DNA from: Pseudomonadota bacterium
GTDB taxonomy: Bacteria; Pseudomonadota; Gammaproteobacteria; Acidiferrobacterales; Acidiferrobacteraceae
Length of the DNA: 6,557 nt
Direction: 5' to 3'
Assembly: GCA_021797365.1 (NCBI GenBank)
Contig: JAJZZU010000151.1
Span: forward strand, 1 to 6,557
The stretch's first letter is position 1. Each line of letters opens with the position of its first letter. This document shows, piece by piece, positions 1 through 4,795 of this stretch. Under the pieces are notes generated by a model that worked only from the letters and a program-made list of their open reading frames with translations, did not search any database and was not told the DNA's origin. Both the position numbers and the translations under genes were made by a program.

Positions 1-131
1 CAGCAGGTCATACATGCGCTGCCGGTATTCCTCGGTCAAGGCGCCAATGCACCACATCACTTTGCGCCAGGGCTTGAAGCAGTTTTTTTAGCAGCCGACG
101 GATGGTTTCGCGGCTGATCGGACCGATGCCC
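1..131 (-). pseudogene. IS630-family transposase fragment, frameshifted
   Basis: Read on the minus strand, one frame gives GPISRETIRRLLKK, the second half of the helix-turn-helix region of an IS630-type transposase. A second frame then gives KPWRKVMWCIGALTEEYRQR followed by MYDLL and runs off the left edge. The two parts meet at an A7 run (T7 at 83-89 on the plus strand). Joining them needs a loss of one A or a gain of two, so this is a frameshift. The wording differs from the other IS630 copies in the window, so it belongs to another subgroup. The N-terminal part is missing because the DruA-type element begins at 132. It is probably a dead remnant, although a programmed slip on A7 cannot be excluded. 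Confidence 0.7.
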
Positions 132-145
132 GCAATTCTCAATGT
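132..145 (+). repeat. Left terminal inverted repeat of DruA-type element
   Basis: GCAATTCTCAATGT. It pairs with the inverse of 1085-1098 with one mismatch at the fifth base. Similarity stops abruptly inside the element. Confidence 0.6.
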
Positions 146-180
146 TAAGTATGCCGCGTCGAAACGGGGTGGCGGTCGAT

Positions 181-987
181 CTACAGGGCTTGCATGAGTC
201 TCTGTCGGACGTTGGGTACGAGGGGATAGAGCCATATCCGCTTAGGGCTTACCCCATGGCGTGTGTGTTGGCGGTCTTCACGGCCGCGGCCCGTGGTGAG
301 ACCGACATCGATCCAGTTGGCAGCCCGATAGCAATGTCCGGTAAAGCGGGCGGGGTCGACCAGGGTCTCGGCCAGGAGGGGCTGAACGCCGTAAGCGGCG
401 GTCCAGTCGGCGACGACCTGCCGCAGGGCGCGCGCCAGCACATGGCTCGCGAGATTGGGAACATGCATATGGGGCAAGATCAAGAAGCGGGAGTTGCAGA
501 TGACAGACTGCAGGTGCTGAGCGCGGGTAGCGTCGTCCCAGCCAATCCACTGATCGCGTCCCTTAAGGCACCAGGCCGGCGAGGAGAACTGCAAGCAGCC
601 CAGGACCATGGGATGCGGGGATGTCGCTTGGATCAGGTAGCGGAGATGGGCCCCAAAGGGCACGCGATGGCCGAGAGTATGGTGACGCGCGATGAGGGTG
701 CGCCACAGCGTCCGCTCTTTGGGTGTGGCGACGCCCTGCCGTCGGATCGGCTGCAGGGCGGCAAGCGAGGCGTCGGTCACCGCAGGCTCCGGGTCTGGAC
801 CCACCAGAACCCGAGTACGACTGCCTCGCGGGCGGCCGGCCTTCAGCGCGGGCAGTGCTATCAGCCCCGCCTCCTGCATCCGTTCGAGCAGGGCCCGACA
901 TTCGATCGTCTTCGGTTGTCCGTTGGGGCGGCGCCAGTCGAGGAGTTCGCACACCGTCTGTGCCAGCTCATGGCGGCTAAGCCTTAC
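181..987 (-). CDS. DUF4338 / DruA-family protein (main frame)
   Basis: Recognisable DUF4338 (Pfam DruA) protein. Landmarks in order are CELLDWRRPNG near the N-terminus, GHRVPFGAHLRYL, LGCLQFSSPAWCLKGRDQWI, NSRFLILPHMHVPNLASHVL, ETLVDPARFTGHCYRAANWI, the TTGRGR motif and a C-terminal WLYPLVPN. The C-terminus looks complete. The first possible start in this frame is GTG at 954, but family-like residues (VRLSRHELAQTV) continue upstream to 987 with no ATG, GTG or TTG before a stop at 1060-1062. The true N-terminus therefore probably comes from the frame starting at 1070 by a -1 shift, giving about 296 aa, a size I consider usual for the family. DruA is named for the Druantia anti-phage system, but no other Druantia gene is present. 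A lone copy between inverted repeats suggests a role in mobility rather than defence. Confidence 0.85.
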   Translation of the reverse strand, partial: VRLSRHELAQTVCELLDWRRPNGQPKTIECRALLERMQEAGLIALPALKAGRPRGSRTRVLVGPDPEPAVTDASLAALQPIRRQGVATPKERTLWRTLIARHHTLGHRVPFGAHLRYLIQATSPHPMVLGCLQFSSPAWCLKGRDQWIGWDDATRAQHLQSVICNSRFLILPHMHVPNLASHVLARALRQVVADWTAAYGVQPLLAETLVDPARFTGHCYRAANWIDVGLTTGRGREDRQHTRHGVSPKRIWLYPLVPNVRQRLMQAL

Positions 988-1070
988 CCCCCACCACCCT
1001 CGCCACGCCCGGAAATGGCTTCGACTGACTGTGGAACGGACTCCTCCACCGTACTCCGCCTATTGCTCAT
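984..1070 (-). CDS. Candidate upstream half (orfA) of the DruA-family gene
   Basis: ATG at 1070 opens a 28-codon frame (MSNRRSTVEESV...) ending GGT-GGG-GGG-TAA, with the stop at 984-986. Slipping back one base on the G6 run (987-992) before the stop gives GGG-GTA-AGG and enters the frame encoding VRLSRHELAQTV. I see no clear Shine-Dalgarno before the ATG. This may be a programmed -1 shift, a disabling mutation or a homopolymer sequencing error. The alignment of the join with the DruA family is remembered, not computed. Confidence 0.4.
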   Translation of the reverse strand: MSNRRSTVEESVPQSVEAISGRGEGGGG

Positions 1071-1084
1071 TGATAATCATTGCC

Positions 1085-1098
1085 ACATTGAGAGTTGC
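1085..1098 (-). repeat. Right terminal inverted repeat of DruA-type element
   Basis: On the minus strand this reads GCAACTCTCAATGT, inverted relative to 132-145. It lies just upstream of the candidate ATG at 1070, so the element's promoter probably overlaps or lies near this end. Confidence 0.6.
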
Positions 1099-1117
1099 TG
1101 AAGGCGCATGAGTCTCG

Positions 1118-1150
1118 TTGCCGACCGCAATGAAAGCATATATGCTATCA
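1118..1150 (+). promoter_or_regulatory. Toxin-antitoxin promoter with palindromic operator
   Basis: TTGCCG (1118-1123) and TATGCT (1141-1146) are spaced 17 bp, each matching the sigma-70 consensus at 4 of 6 positions. The -10 lies inside a 20-bp near-palindrome at 1131-1150 (TGAAAGCATATATGCTATCA). Only one base pair breaks the symmetry, and its central 12 bp are perfect. This is the expected place for the ribbon-helix-helix antitoxin to bind and autorepress the operon. Transcription would start near 1153, so the message may begin at or next to the ATG at 1154. The function is inferred from position. Confidence 0.5.
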
Positions 1151-1153
1151 CAA

Positions 1154-1573
1154 ATGGTTCGGCTGGTGGTGGACACCAATGTCTTTGTGGCCGCATTGCG
1201 ATCCGAGGGGGGCGCCTCCCGCGAAGTCTTGCGGCGTGCCCTGTCCGGCCATTATACGCCTCTGTTCGGCAACGCCTTGTGGTCGGAATATGAGGATGTG
1301 CTGGGGCGACCCCTCTGGACGCCCGTGACGACCGCGGCGGAGCGCCGCGTCGTCGTCGCCGCTTTTGCGCATCAAGGGCAGTGGGTTTCAGTCTATTATG
1401 GATGGCGGCCGAATCTCCGCGATGAGGGCGATAATCACCTCATCGAGTTGGCGGTGGCCGGGAATGCCGCCGCGGTCGTCACACATAACGTCGGGGACAT
1501 GCGTAGCGGAGAGATGGTCTTCCCGGACTTGCGCATCATCACGCCCGCGGAATGTTTGGAGGTCTTTCCATGA
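1154..1573 (+). CDS. PIN-domain toxin of a type II toxin-antitoxin pair (COG1569-like)
   Basis: 139-aa putative ribonuclease toxin with the PIN fold. Acidic active-site candidates are D7 in VVDTNVFVAAL, E45 or E47 in SEYEDVL, and D93 in RDEGDNHLIELA. The fourth position is THNVGD (N112/D115), the variant I associate with the COG1569 branch rather than classical VapC. Family members cleave RNA with divalent metal in the cytoplasm; the target is unknown here. In-frame starts exist at 1118 (TTG), 1130, 1142 and 1154. I chose 1154 because MVRLVVDTN matches the usual family start and the upstream starts fall inside the promoter and operator. None has a good Shine-Dalgarno. The stop overlaps the antitoxin start as ATGA, so the genes are translationally coupled. 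Confidence 0.85.
   Translation: MVRLVVDTNVFVAALRSEGGASREVLRRALSGHYTPLFGNALWSEYEDVLGRPLWTPVTTAAERRVVVAAFAHQGQWVSVYYGWRPNLRDEGDNHLIELAVAGNAAAVVTHNVGDMRSGEMVFPDLRIITPAECLEVFP
1558..1563 (+). promoter_or_regulatory. Ribosome binding site of the antitoxin
   Basis: GGAGGT lies inside the toxin's last codons, 6 nt before the ATG at 1570. It decides that start over the in-frame ATG at 1552. The antitoxin thus has a strong site while the toxin has none visible, which would favour excess antitoxin. Confidence 0.75.
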
Positions 1574-1794
1574 GTACACTGACCATACGAATGTCAGATG
1601 ACAAGGCGGAGCGTCTGAAGGCCTTGGCCCAAAGCCGCGGCACGAGCATGAACAAGCTCTTCGAGGAATGGGCGACGCAGGCGTTGGCGGCTTGGGACGT
1701 CGAGCGACGCTTTCGCCTGCTCGCGGCCGAAGGCGACGTCGAAGCCGCACGGCGCGTGCTAGATAGGTTGGACGCTAAAACCAGAGAGGCGTAA
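1570..1794 (+). CDS. Ribbon-helix-helix (CopG-type) antitoxin
   Basis: 74-aa protein. The N-terminal strand STLTIRMSDD, followed by helix AERLKALAQSRGTSMNKLFE and a second helix around EWATQALAAW, has the CopG/Arc ribbon-helix-helix pattern. This fold dimerises and binds palindromic operators. The C-terminal half (RRFRLLAAEGDVEAARRVLD...) is charged and helical, suited to wrapping the PIN toxin. The start codon overlaps the toxin stop (ATGA). The toxin-first order is the reverse of classical vapBC but common for COG1569 PIN pairs. It probably neutralises the toxin and represses the operon through the palindrome at 1131-1150. Confidence 0.85.
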   Translation: MSTLTIRMSDDKAERLKALAQSRGTSMNKLFEEWATQALAAWDVERRFRLLAAEGDVEAARRVLDRLDAKTREA

Positions 1795-1873
1795 GGCGGG
1801 CACGGAGGCACGCCCCATAGGTAGAGGCGGACGGGCACCGCGAAGGTGGTCAGGCGAATCAGAGCAACACGTT

Positions 1874-2005
1874 TCACGCCATCAGCCGCAATGGCTTCCG
1901 GATGACCTCGGTGCCTTTCAGTTCCTCTTCCGCCAGGAGACGGTTGGCCTCCAAAACCATGGTGCCCGCCTCATGTGTAATAGAAAACTCATGGTCACTA
2001 CTCAT
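1874..2005 (-). CDS. Unrecognised 43-aa small protein
   Basis: I do not recognise this protein. It starts MSSDHEFSITHEAGTMVLEA and ends VIRKPLRLMA, with an acidic helical middle (NRLLAEEELKG). The start at 2005 is chosen because GGAG sits 6 nt upstream on the minus strand. The frame is open up to 2098, but without a better signal. Its size, the acidic N-terminal part and a basic tail are compatible with a small antitoxin or regulator, but nothing proves it. Its stop overlaps a GTG (1877) opening a frame that soon becomes antisense to the ribbon-helix-helix antitoxin, so any downstream partner has been lost. It lies tail-to-tail with the toxin-antitoxin operon. Confidence 0.4.
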   Translation of the reverse strand: MSSDHEFSITHEAGTMVLEANRLLAEEELKGTEVIRKPLRLMA

Positions 2006-2242
2006 ATTTATCTCCGTATAGATGCCGATCACGCGCTTTCTTTCGCTGCCGCCCTGCCAAGCCCAGCATTCAACGTTAGGTTTTGCTGTCAAAGGCACCG
2101 GACCGCTATGGCGGGCCCGTGCGGCTCAATCGGCGTAAGTCCAGATACCCTGCTAGCGCCTGCTTGCGAGTTGCCAGCGTGCTACGATCACTAGGTCGGG
2201 CTTACATTCGCTTGTTCTGACGCAAGAATAAAGGAATCTGGA

Positions 2243-2830
2243 ATGGATACGTCATCGGACAACCGCGAGTCGATCTCTGACCCGCCACTGGCAAGAGCTC
2301 TAAATCAAAGCGAGAATGTGAAGAAAGTCGAGAATTGCGCCCACGATCTCTCCTCAGTTAATCTGATTCTGAAAGAAGAACTAGTCGAGTATTCCCCCGT
2401 AGGAGAGATTCGTAAGGCCTTAGTGCAAAGCGAACATGTAGAAGACAAAGTTCAGGAATGCGCCGATGAGCTCCATGTCGTCAACGCGTCTCTGGCAGAA
2501 GAGGTAGTCGAACGGGAAAATCTCGAAAAGCAGTTGAGCGATAGCGAGGCCTTAGAAAAACACAATCGTTACCTTGCTTATCACGACACCGCCACCGGGC
2601 TCGCTAATAGGGCACTATTTAACGACAGATTGGAGCACGCCTTAGTTCAAACCGAGCGCCATTCGTGGTCCTTGGCATTAATGTTTATAGACATTGATAA
2701 ATTTAAGCTGATAAACGACACATACGACCACGAGACCGGGGACCGAGTCTTAAGGAGCGTCGGGCACGCGCTCCAGCTGTGCGCGAGGGAAGAAGACACT
2801 GTCAGTCGTATTGGAGGAGACGAGTTTTGA
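2243..2830 (+). CDS. Diguanylate cyclase-like protein truncated at the GGDEF motif
   Basis: 195-aa product. Residues 1-107 are polar and predicted coiled coil, with two ~32-residue repeats (19-50 and 59-90; ALNQSENVKK against ALVQSEHVED). A GGDEF domain begins at about 109 (YLAYHDTATGLANRALFNDR) and contains the metal and substrate region FIDIDKFKLINDTYDHETGD. It ends RIGGDEF followed immediately by TGA. An intact inhibitory I-site, REED (182-185), lies five residues before GGDEF. The roughly 80 C-terminal residues of a normal domain are missing because an IS110 remnant starts here, so c-di-GMP synthesis is very unlikely. The ATG at 2243 has AAGGA about 7 nt upstream. Base and codon use look more AT-rich than the neighbours, suggesting separate origin. 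No signal peptide or membrane segment is seen. Confidence 0.8.
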   Translation: MDTSSDNRESISDPPLARALNQSENVKKVENCAHDLSSVNLILKEELVEYSPVGEIRKALVQSEHVEDKVQECADELHVVNASLAEEVVERENLEKQLSDSEALEKHNRYLAYHDTATGLANRALFNDRLEHALVQTERHSWSLALMFIDIDKFKLINDTYDHETGDRVLRSVGHALQLCAREEDTVSRIGGDEF

Positions 2831-3096
2831 TCTTCCCGGGCCCGCGTGAGATCGCGCACCGCCTCTTGTTCCGGTCCCGGGACCCACACGGCGGTGAGCT
2901 CACCGGCGCGATGCAGGCGGGCGAGCGATTCACTGTCCCGGCGGTCGGTCTTCACCCGGTCCCCGGGCTTTACGGGGATCAGCGAGGGCGCCACCACCGC
3001 ACAGGCATGGCCCAGATGGGTCAGCTGACGAAAGATCCCGTAGCCGCAGGGACCGGCCTTGGTGCAGAACGACAGGACCTCCCCCTGGGGGCTTAG
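2828..3096 (-). pseudogene. IS110-family transposase, middle segment (downstream half of split remnant)
   Basis: On the minus strand the frame reads LSPQGEVLSFCTKAGPCGYG, then the segment ending VVAPSLIPVKPGDRVKTDRR and DLTRAREDQ, typical of the DEDD (RuvC-like) N-terminal domain of IS110 recombinases. The paired aspartates of KTDRRD are present. The catalytic glutamate expected in a CYEAGP-like motif is replaced by lysine (CTKAGP). The segment stops at about 2828 where it abuts the truncated GGDEF gene, so the C-terminal serine-containing domain is gone. Its upstream half continues at 4365-4515 beyond the inserted IS630. Confidence 0.8.
3092..3096 (+). repeat. CTTAG flank, left of the IS630 element
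   Basis: CTTAG occurs here and at 4365-4369, directly flanking the IS630 element. It contains the TA dinucleotide that IS630-family elements duplicate. Deleting 3097-4369 leaves one CTTAG and restores the IS110 frame as RKLSPQGEVLSF. Confidence 0.75.
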
Positions 3097-3125
3097 TACA
3101 CGCATCCGTAAATACAGTGACGTAT
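3097..3125 (+). repeat. Left terminal inverted repeat of IS630
   Basis: Begins TACACGCATCC and ends GTGACGTAT. Against the inverse of 4336-4364 the outer TAC, a central TAAAT and the inner GTGACGTAT are conserved. TATAAA at 3123-3128 overlaps the inner edge and could be the -10 of the transposase promoter; no convincing -35 is visible. Confidence 0.75.
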
Positions 3126-3162
3126 AAAATGTGGCAATCATCGGCGATTCGGAGCATATTTC

Positions 3163-3182
3163 CCTCCACTGGAGGTGAAGTA
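3163..3182 (+). promoter_or_regulatory. Hairpin masking the IS630 ribosome binding site
   Basis: CCTCC-ACT-GGAGG (3163-3175) forms a 5-bp stem in which the GGAGG Shine-Dalgarno of the transposase start (ATG at 3182) is fully paired. TTC/GAA extends the stem past one bulged T. This may limit translation, a known way for insertion sequences to restrain transposase expression. Confidence 0.5.
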
Positions 3183-3475
3183 TGCCGAGAAAAAGTCCAT
3201 GGACTATAACGCTCTCGACCGCGGAACGGGAGAGGCTGGAGGCGATGGCACGGAAATATACGTCATCGTATAGAGACGTCATCAGAGCCAAGATTGCATT
3301 GTATTCCGCGGCCGGTCTGGACAACGATGAAATCGCGGCACGACTCGACACACCGCGACAAATTGTCAGCAAGTGGCGGAAGCGATTCTTTGAAGAACGC
3401 TTCCGCGGCTTGGAGGAGCGACCCCGTGGCGGGCGCCCAGCCCGCTTTTCCCCCCAGCGTCGTGGTCGCGATTAA
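3182..3475 (+). CDS. IS630-family transposase, orfA (DNA-binding half)
   Basis: 97-aa frame beginning MPRKSPWTITLSTAERERLE, with the helix-turn-helix around DNDEIAARLDTPRQIVSKWR and the family marker FRGLEERPRGGRPARF. GGAGGTGA at 3171-3178 sets the start. From residue 89 (after ARF) the frame loses family similarity and ends at TAA 3473-3475, while the plus-one frame carries on with PPSVVVAIKALACELP. The product alone would be a DNA-binding fragment, possibly an inhibitor. The fused protein would be 382 aa, a reasonable length for this subgroup. Confidence 0.85.
   Translation: MPRKSPWTITLSTAERERLEAMARKYTSSYRDVIRAKIALYSAAGLDNDEIAARLDTPRQIVSKWRKRFFEERFRGLEERPRGGRPARFSPQRRGRD
3446..3457 (+). 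other. Candidate +1 frameshift site in IS630
   Basis: TTT-TCC-CCC-CAG in the orfA frame. A +1 slip of the CCC codon onto the adjoining C leads into AGC-GTC-GTG of orfB. C-runs of the CCC-C type are known +1 slippage sites. The third IS630 copy has the same TTCCCCCCAG at the equivalent codons (5919-5910, minus strand) despite strong divergence elsewhere. Confidence 0.55.
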
Positions 3476-4331
3476 AGCCTTGGCGTGCGAGCTACCTCAT
3501 GAGCACGGGCTGCCCCTGTCGCGACTGAGCCTAGCAGACATTCGGAACGAGGTCGTGCGACGCGGCCTGGTCGCCCGCATCGGCGAGAGTACACTGTGGC
3601 GATGGTTGAGCGAGGATGCGATTCGCCCCTGGACGCATCGAACCTGGATATTCCCGCGCGATCCGGCCTTCGCCCAGAAGGCGAACCGAGTGCTTGATCT
3701 GTATCACGGGGAATGGGATGGAAAGGCCTTGAGTGCCGCCGACTGCGTACTGTCCACTGATGAGAAGACCAGCATCCCATCTCGTCGCCCCATTCACGAG
3801 ACGCTTCCGGCGGCGCCGGGTCGGGCGATGCGCGTTGAATTCGAATATCAACGCCAAGGTGCCTGGGCCTATTTCGCCGCCTGGGATGTCCGTCGTGCCC
3901 GGGCTTTTGGCCGCTGCGAAAAGACGACCGGGATACTGCCCTTTGAGCGCCTCGTGGCGCAGGTGATGAACCAGGAGCCGTACCGATCCGCCCCTCGGGT
4001 GTTCTGGGTCATGGACAATGGCTCCTCTCATCGCGGTCAAGCCTGCATCACTCGTTTACAAAAGCGCTGGCCGAGTATTATTCCGGTACATACGCCGGTG
4101 CATGCCAGTTGGCTCAATCAGATCGAAGTGTACTTCTCGATTGTTCAGCGCAAGGTGCTCACCCCAAACGACTTCCAGTCGCTGGCGCAACTGGAGGATC
4201 GTCTATTGCGCTTTCAGGATCACTACAGCGCCACCGCCCGGCCTTTCGAATGGAAATTCACGCGCCATGACCTTGAGGTGCTTCTCTCTAAAATCCAGGC
4301 GCACGAGCAAATGTCCGCCCAGGCTGCGTGA
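3446..4331 (+). CDS. IS630-family transposase, orfB (DDE catalytic half)
   Basis: Catalytic half, open upstream to 3294 in this frame but family-like only from about 3446. Landmarks are [35 protein letters not shown], then the DDE triad: D in VLSTDEKTSI, D in FWVMDNGSSHRG and E in SWLNQIEVYFSIVQ. It ends KIQAHEQMSAQAA with TGA at 4329-4331, 4 bp before the right terminal repeat. It has no credible start or ribosome binding site of its own, so expression should depend on a +1 shift from orfA. The chemistry known for the family is cut-and-paste transposition into TA. Confidence 0.85.
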
Positions 4332-4335
4332 GCAA

Positions 4336-4364
4336 ATACGTCACCGAATTTATGGGCCAGGGTA
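4336..4364 (-). repeat. Right terminal inverted repeat of IS630
   Basis: On the minus strand it begins TACCCTGGCCC and ends GTGACGTAT. It is the imperfect inverse of 3097-3125, with the inner 9 bases identical. Confidence 0.75.
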
Positions 4365-4369
4365 CTTAG
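4365..4369 (+). repeat. CTTAG flank, right of the IS630 element
   Basis: Direct copy of 3092-3096. The IS110 coding sequence continues on its right side on the minus strand (KLVRKLS). Confidence 0.75.
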
Positions 4370-4515
4370 CTTCCTCACGAGTTTGGCCACCGCCTCCGGG
4401 GTGTTGGCGATCTCCCCGTAATAGCGGGGCTTGCTCTGGCCGGCCTCGGCGATGGCGACCGCGATGGTGTCTTTGTGTGTGTATCCAGCCCCACGCACTT
4501 GCTAAACTTTGTCAT
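4365..4515 (-). pseudogene. IS110-family transposase, N-terminal segment (upstream half of split remnant)
   Basis: ATG at 4515 opens MTKFSKCVGLDTH with the first DEDD aspartate. Another frame then continues HKDTIAVAIAEAGQSKPRYY, GEIANTPEAVAKLVRKLS up to the IS630 insertion. The shift lies in a TG-dinucleotide tract (CACACACA on this strand, around 4472-4480), where one extra two-base unit explains it. The rest of the gene lies at 2828-3096. With the frameshift, the IS630 insertion, the Glu-to-Lys change and the missing C-terminus, this gene is dead. Confidence 0.8.
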
Positions 4516-4601
4516 GACCTGCCCCCTCAATGGTGGCTCTGAGTTGATGGGGGTTTACCCGACCGTAAGCTTAATCCACGTCGCTTGAGGTCGGGCAGGT
4601 C
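4516..4601 (-). ncRNA. Three-way-junction RNA leader of IS110 (bridge-RNA-like candidate)
   Basis: The 86 nt directly before the IS110 ATG, read on the minus strand, fold as follows. GACCTG (4601-4596) pairs with CAGGTC (4521-4516). Inside, CCCGACC (4595-4589) pairs with GGTCGGG (4564-4558) around a 24-nt loop that has its own AAGC/GCTT pairs. After a TAAA linker, CCCCC-A-TCAA (4553-4544) pairs with TTGAGGGGG (4530-4522) around a 13-nt loop. All stems are Watson-Crick with one bulged A. IS110-group elements encode a bridge RNA in the 5' non-coding end with two programmable loops, which this layout resembles; that role is inferred. The GGGGG that would act as ribosome binding site is buried, so a translational block is an alternative or additional role. 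Confidence 0.5.
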
Positions 4602-4795
4602 AATACATCTATTGTGAAAAGTGTGAGAACTCCCCACGATATCAGAGGATCGCCGGCCTTTCCTACATCTGGACTGTCTCAAGCTCAAACAGGGGCCGTT
4701 CTCTCGGTCACCCAAAAAGAACCCGGGGTATGTTGCGTGGCTCAAGCCTTAAAAAGCGATCGACGTTACAGAAGGAACCAGGAAAATCTTCTCGT
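4602..4795. other. Non-coding stretch, nothing recognised
   Basis: I see no family-like protein in any frame, no RNA gene and no repeat end. The part nearest 4602 is probably the outer left end of the IS110 remnant. TTGACC at 4604-4599 on the minus strand could be a -35 box. The part nearest 4795 may be the decayed tail of an IS200/IS605-type element, but no TnpB residues could be read upstream of the hairpin. Confidence 0.4.

Larger units (their letters stand above)
132..1098 (-). mobile_element. Putative single-gene insertion element carrying a DruA/DUF4338 gene
   Basis: A 967-bp unit is bounded by GCAATTCTCAATGT at 132-145 and the inverse of GCAACTCTCAATGT at 1085-1098, matching at 13 of 14 positions. 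The only gene inside is the DUF4338-family protein. Its stop lies 35 bp from the left repeat, and the candidate ATG lies 14 bp from the right repeat, the tight packing expected of an insertion sequence. The left end interrupts an IS630 transposase remnant. I see no target-site duplication: the flanks are gatgccc and tgaaggc. That suggests a later deletion, or a mechanism that leaves none. The mobile interpretation is an inference from the repeats and compactness. Confidence 0.6.
3097..4364 (+). mobile_element. IS630-family insertion sequence, nearly complete, inside IS110
   Basis: A 1268-bp element with imperfect 29-bp inverted ends (3097-3125 and 4336-4364) and a two-frame transposase filling most of its length. 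The exact boundary is ambiguous by one or two bases because G..C flanks the TAC...GTA ends. With TA as the duplicated target all flanks are still explained. Its insertion split a minus-strand IS110 transposase gene. The intact DDE triad and restorable host frame suggest a relatively recent insertion compared with the other remnants. Confidence 0.85.

Noticed and set aside
181..1098. Complete Druantia anti-phage system
   Set aside because: Only a DruA-family gene is present; no DruB, DruC, DruD or large DruE helicase-like gene is nearby.
142..1101. Long plus-strand open frame of 319 codons
   Set aside because: It is antisense to the DruA-family gene, which has clear family motifs; the plus-strand translation has no recognisable domain.
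1388..1877. Minus-strand frames opposite the toxin-antitoxin operon
   Set aside because: They are antisense shadows of well-supported genes. Only the first ~28 residues from the GTG at 1877 could be a gene remnant, too little to annotate.
2064..2080. ATTCAAC next to GTTAGGT, resembling integron attC core sites
   Set aside because: The two cores are adjacent instead of flanking an imperfect palindrome, and no integrase or cassette structure is present.
2647..3372. Single 241-codon minus-strand frame across three units
   Set aside because: Only the part at about 2828-3096 is IS110-like. The ends are antisense to the GGDEF gene and to the IS630 orfA.
3092..4369. True 5-bp target duplication for IS630
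   Set aside because: The CTTAG repeats are real, but the family duplicates TA, and the same flanks are fully explained by a TA duplication with slightly different element ends.
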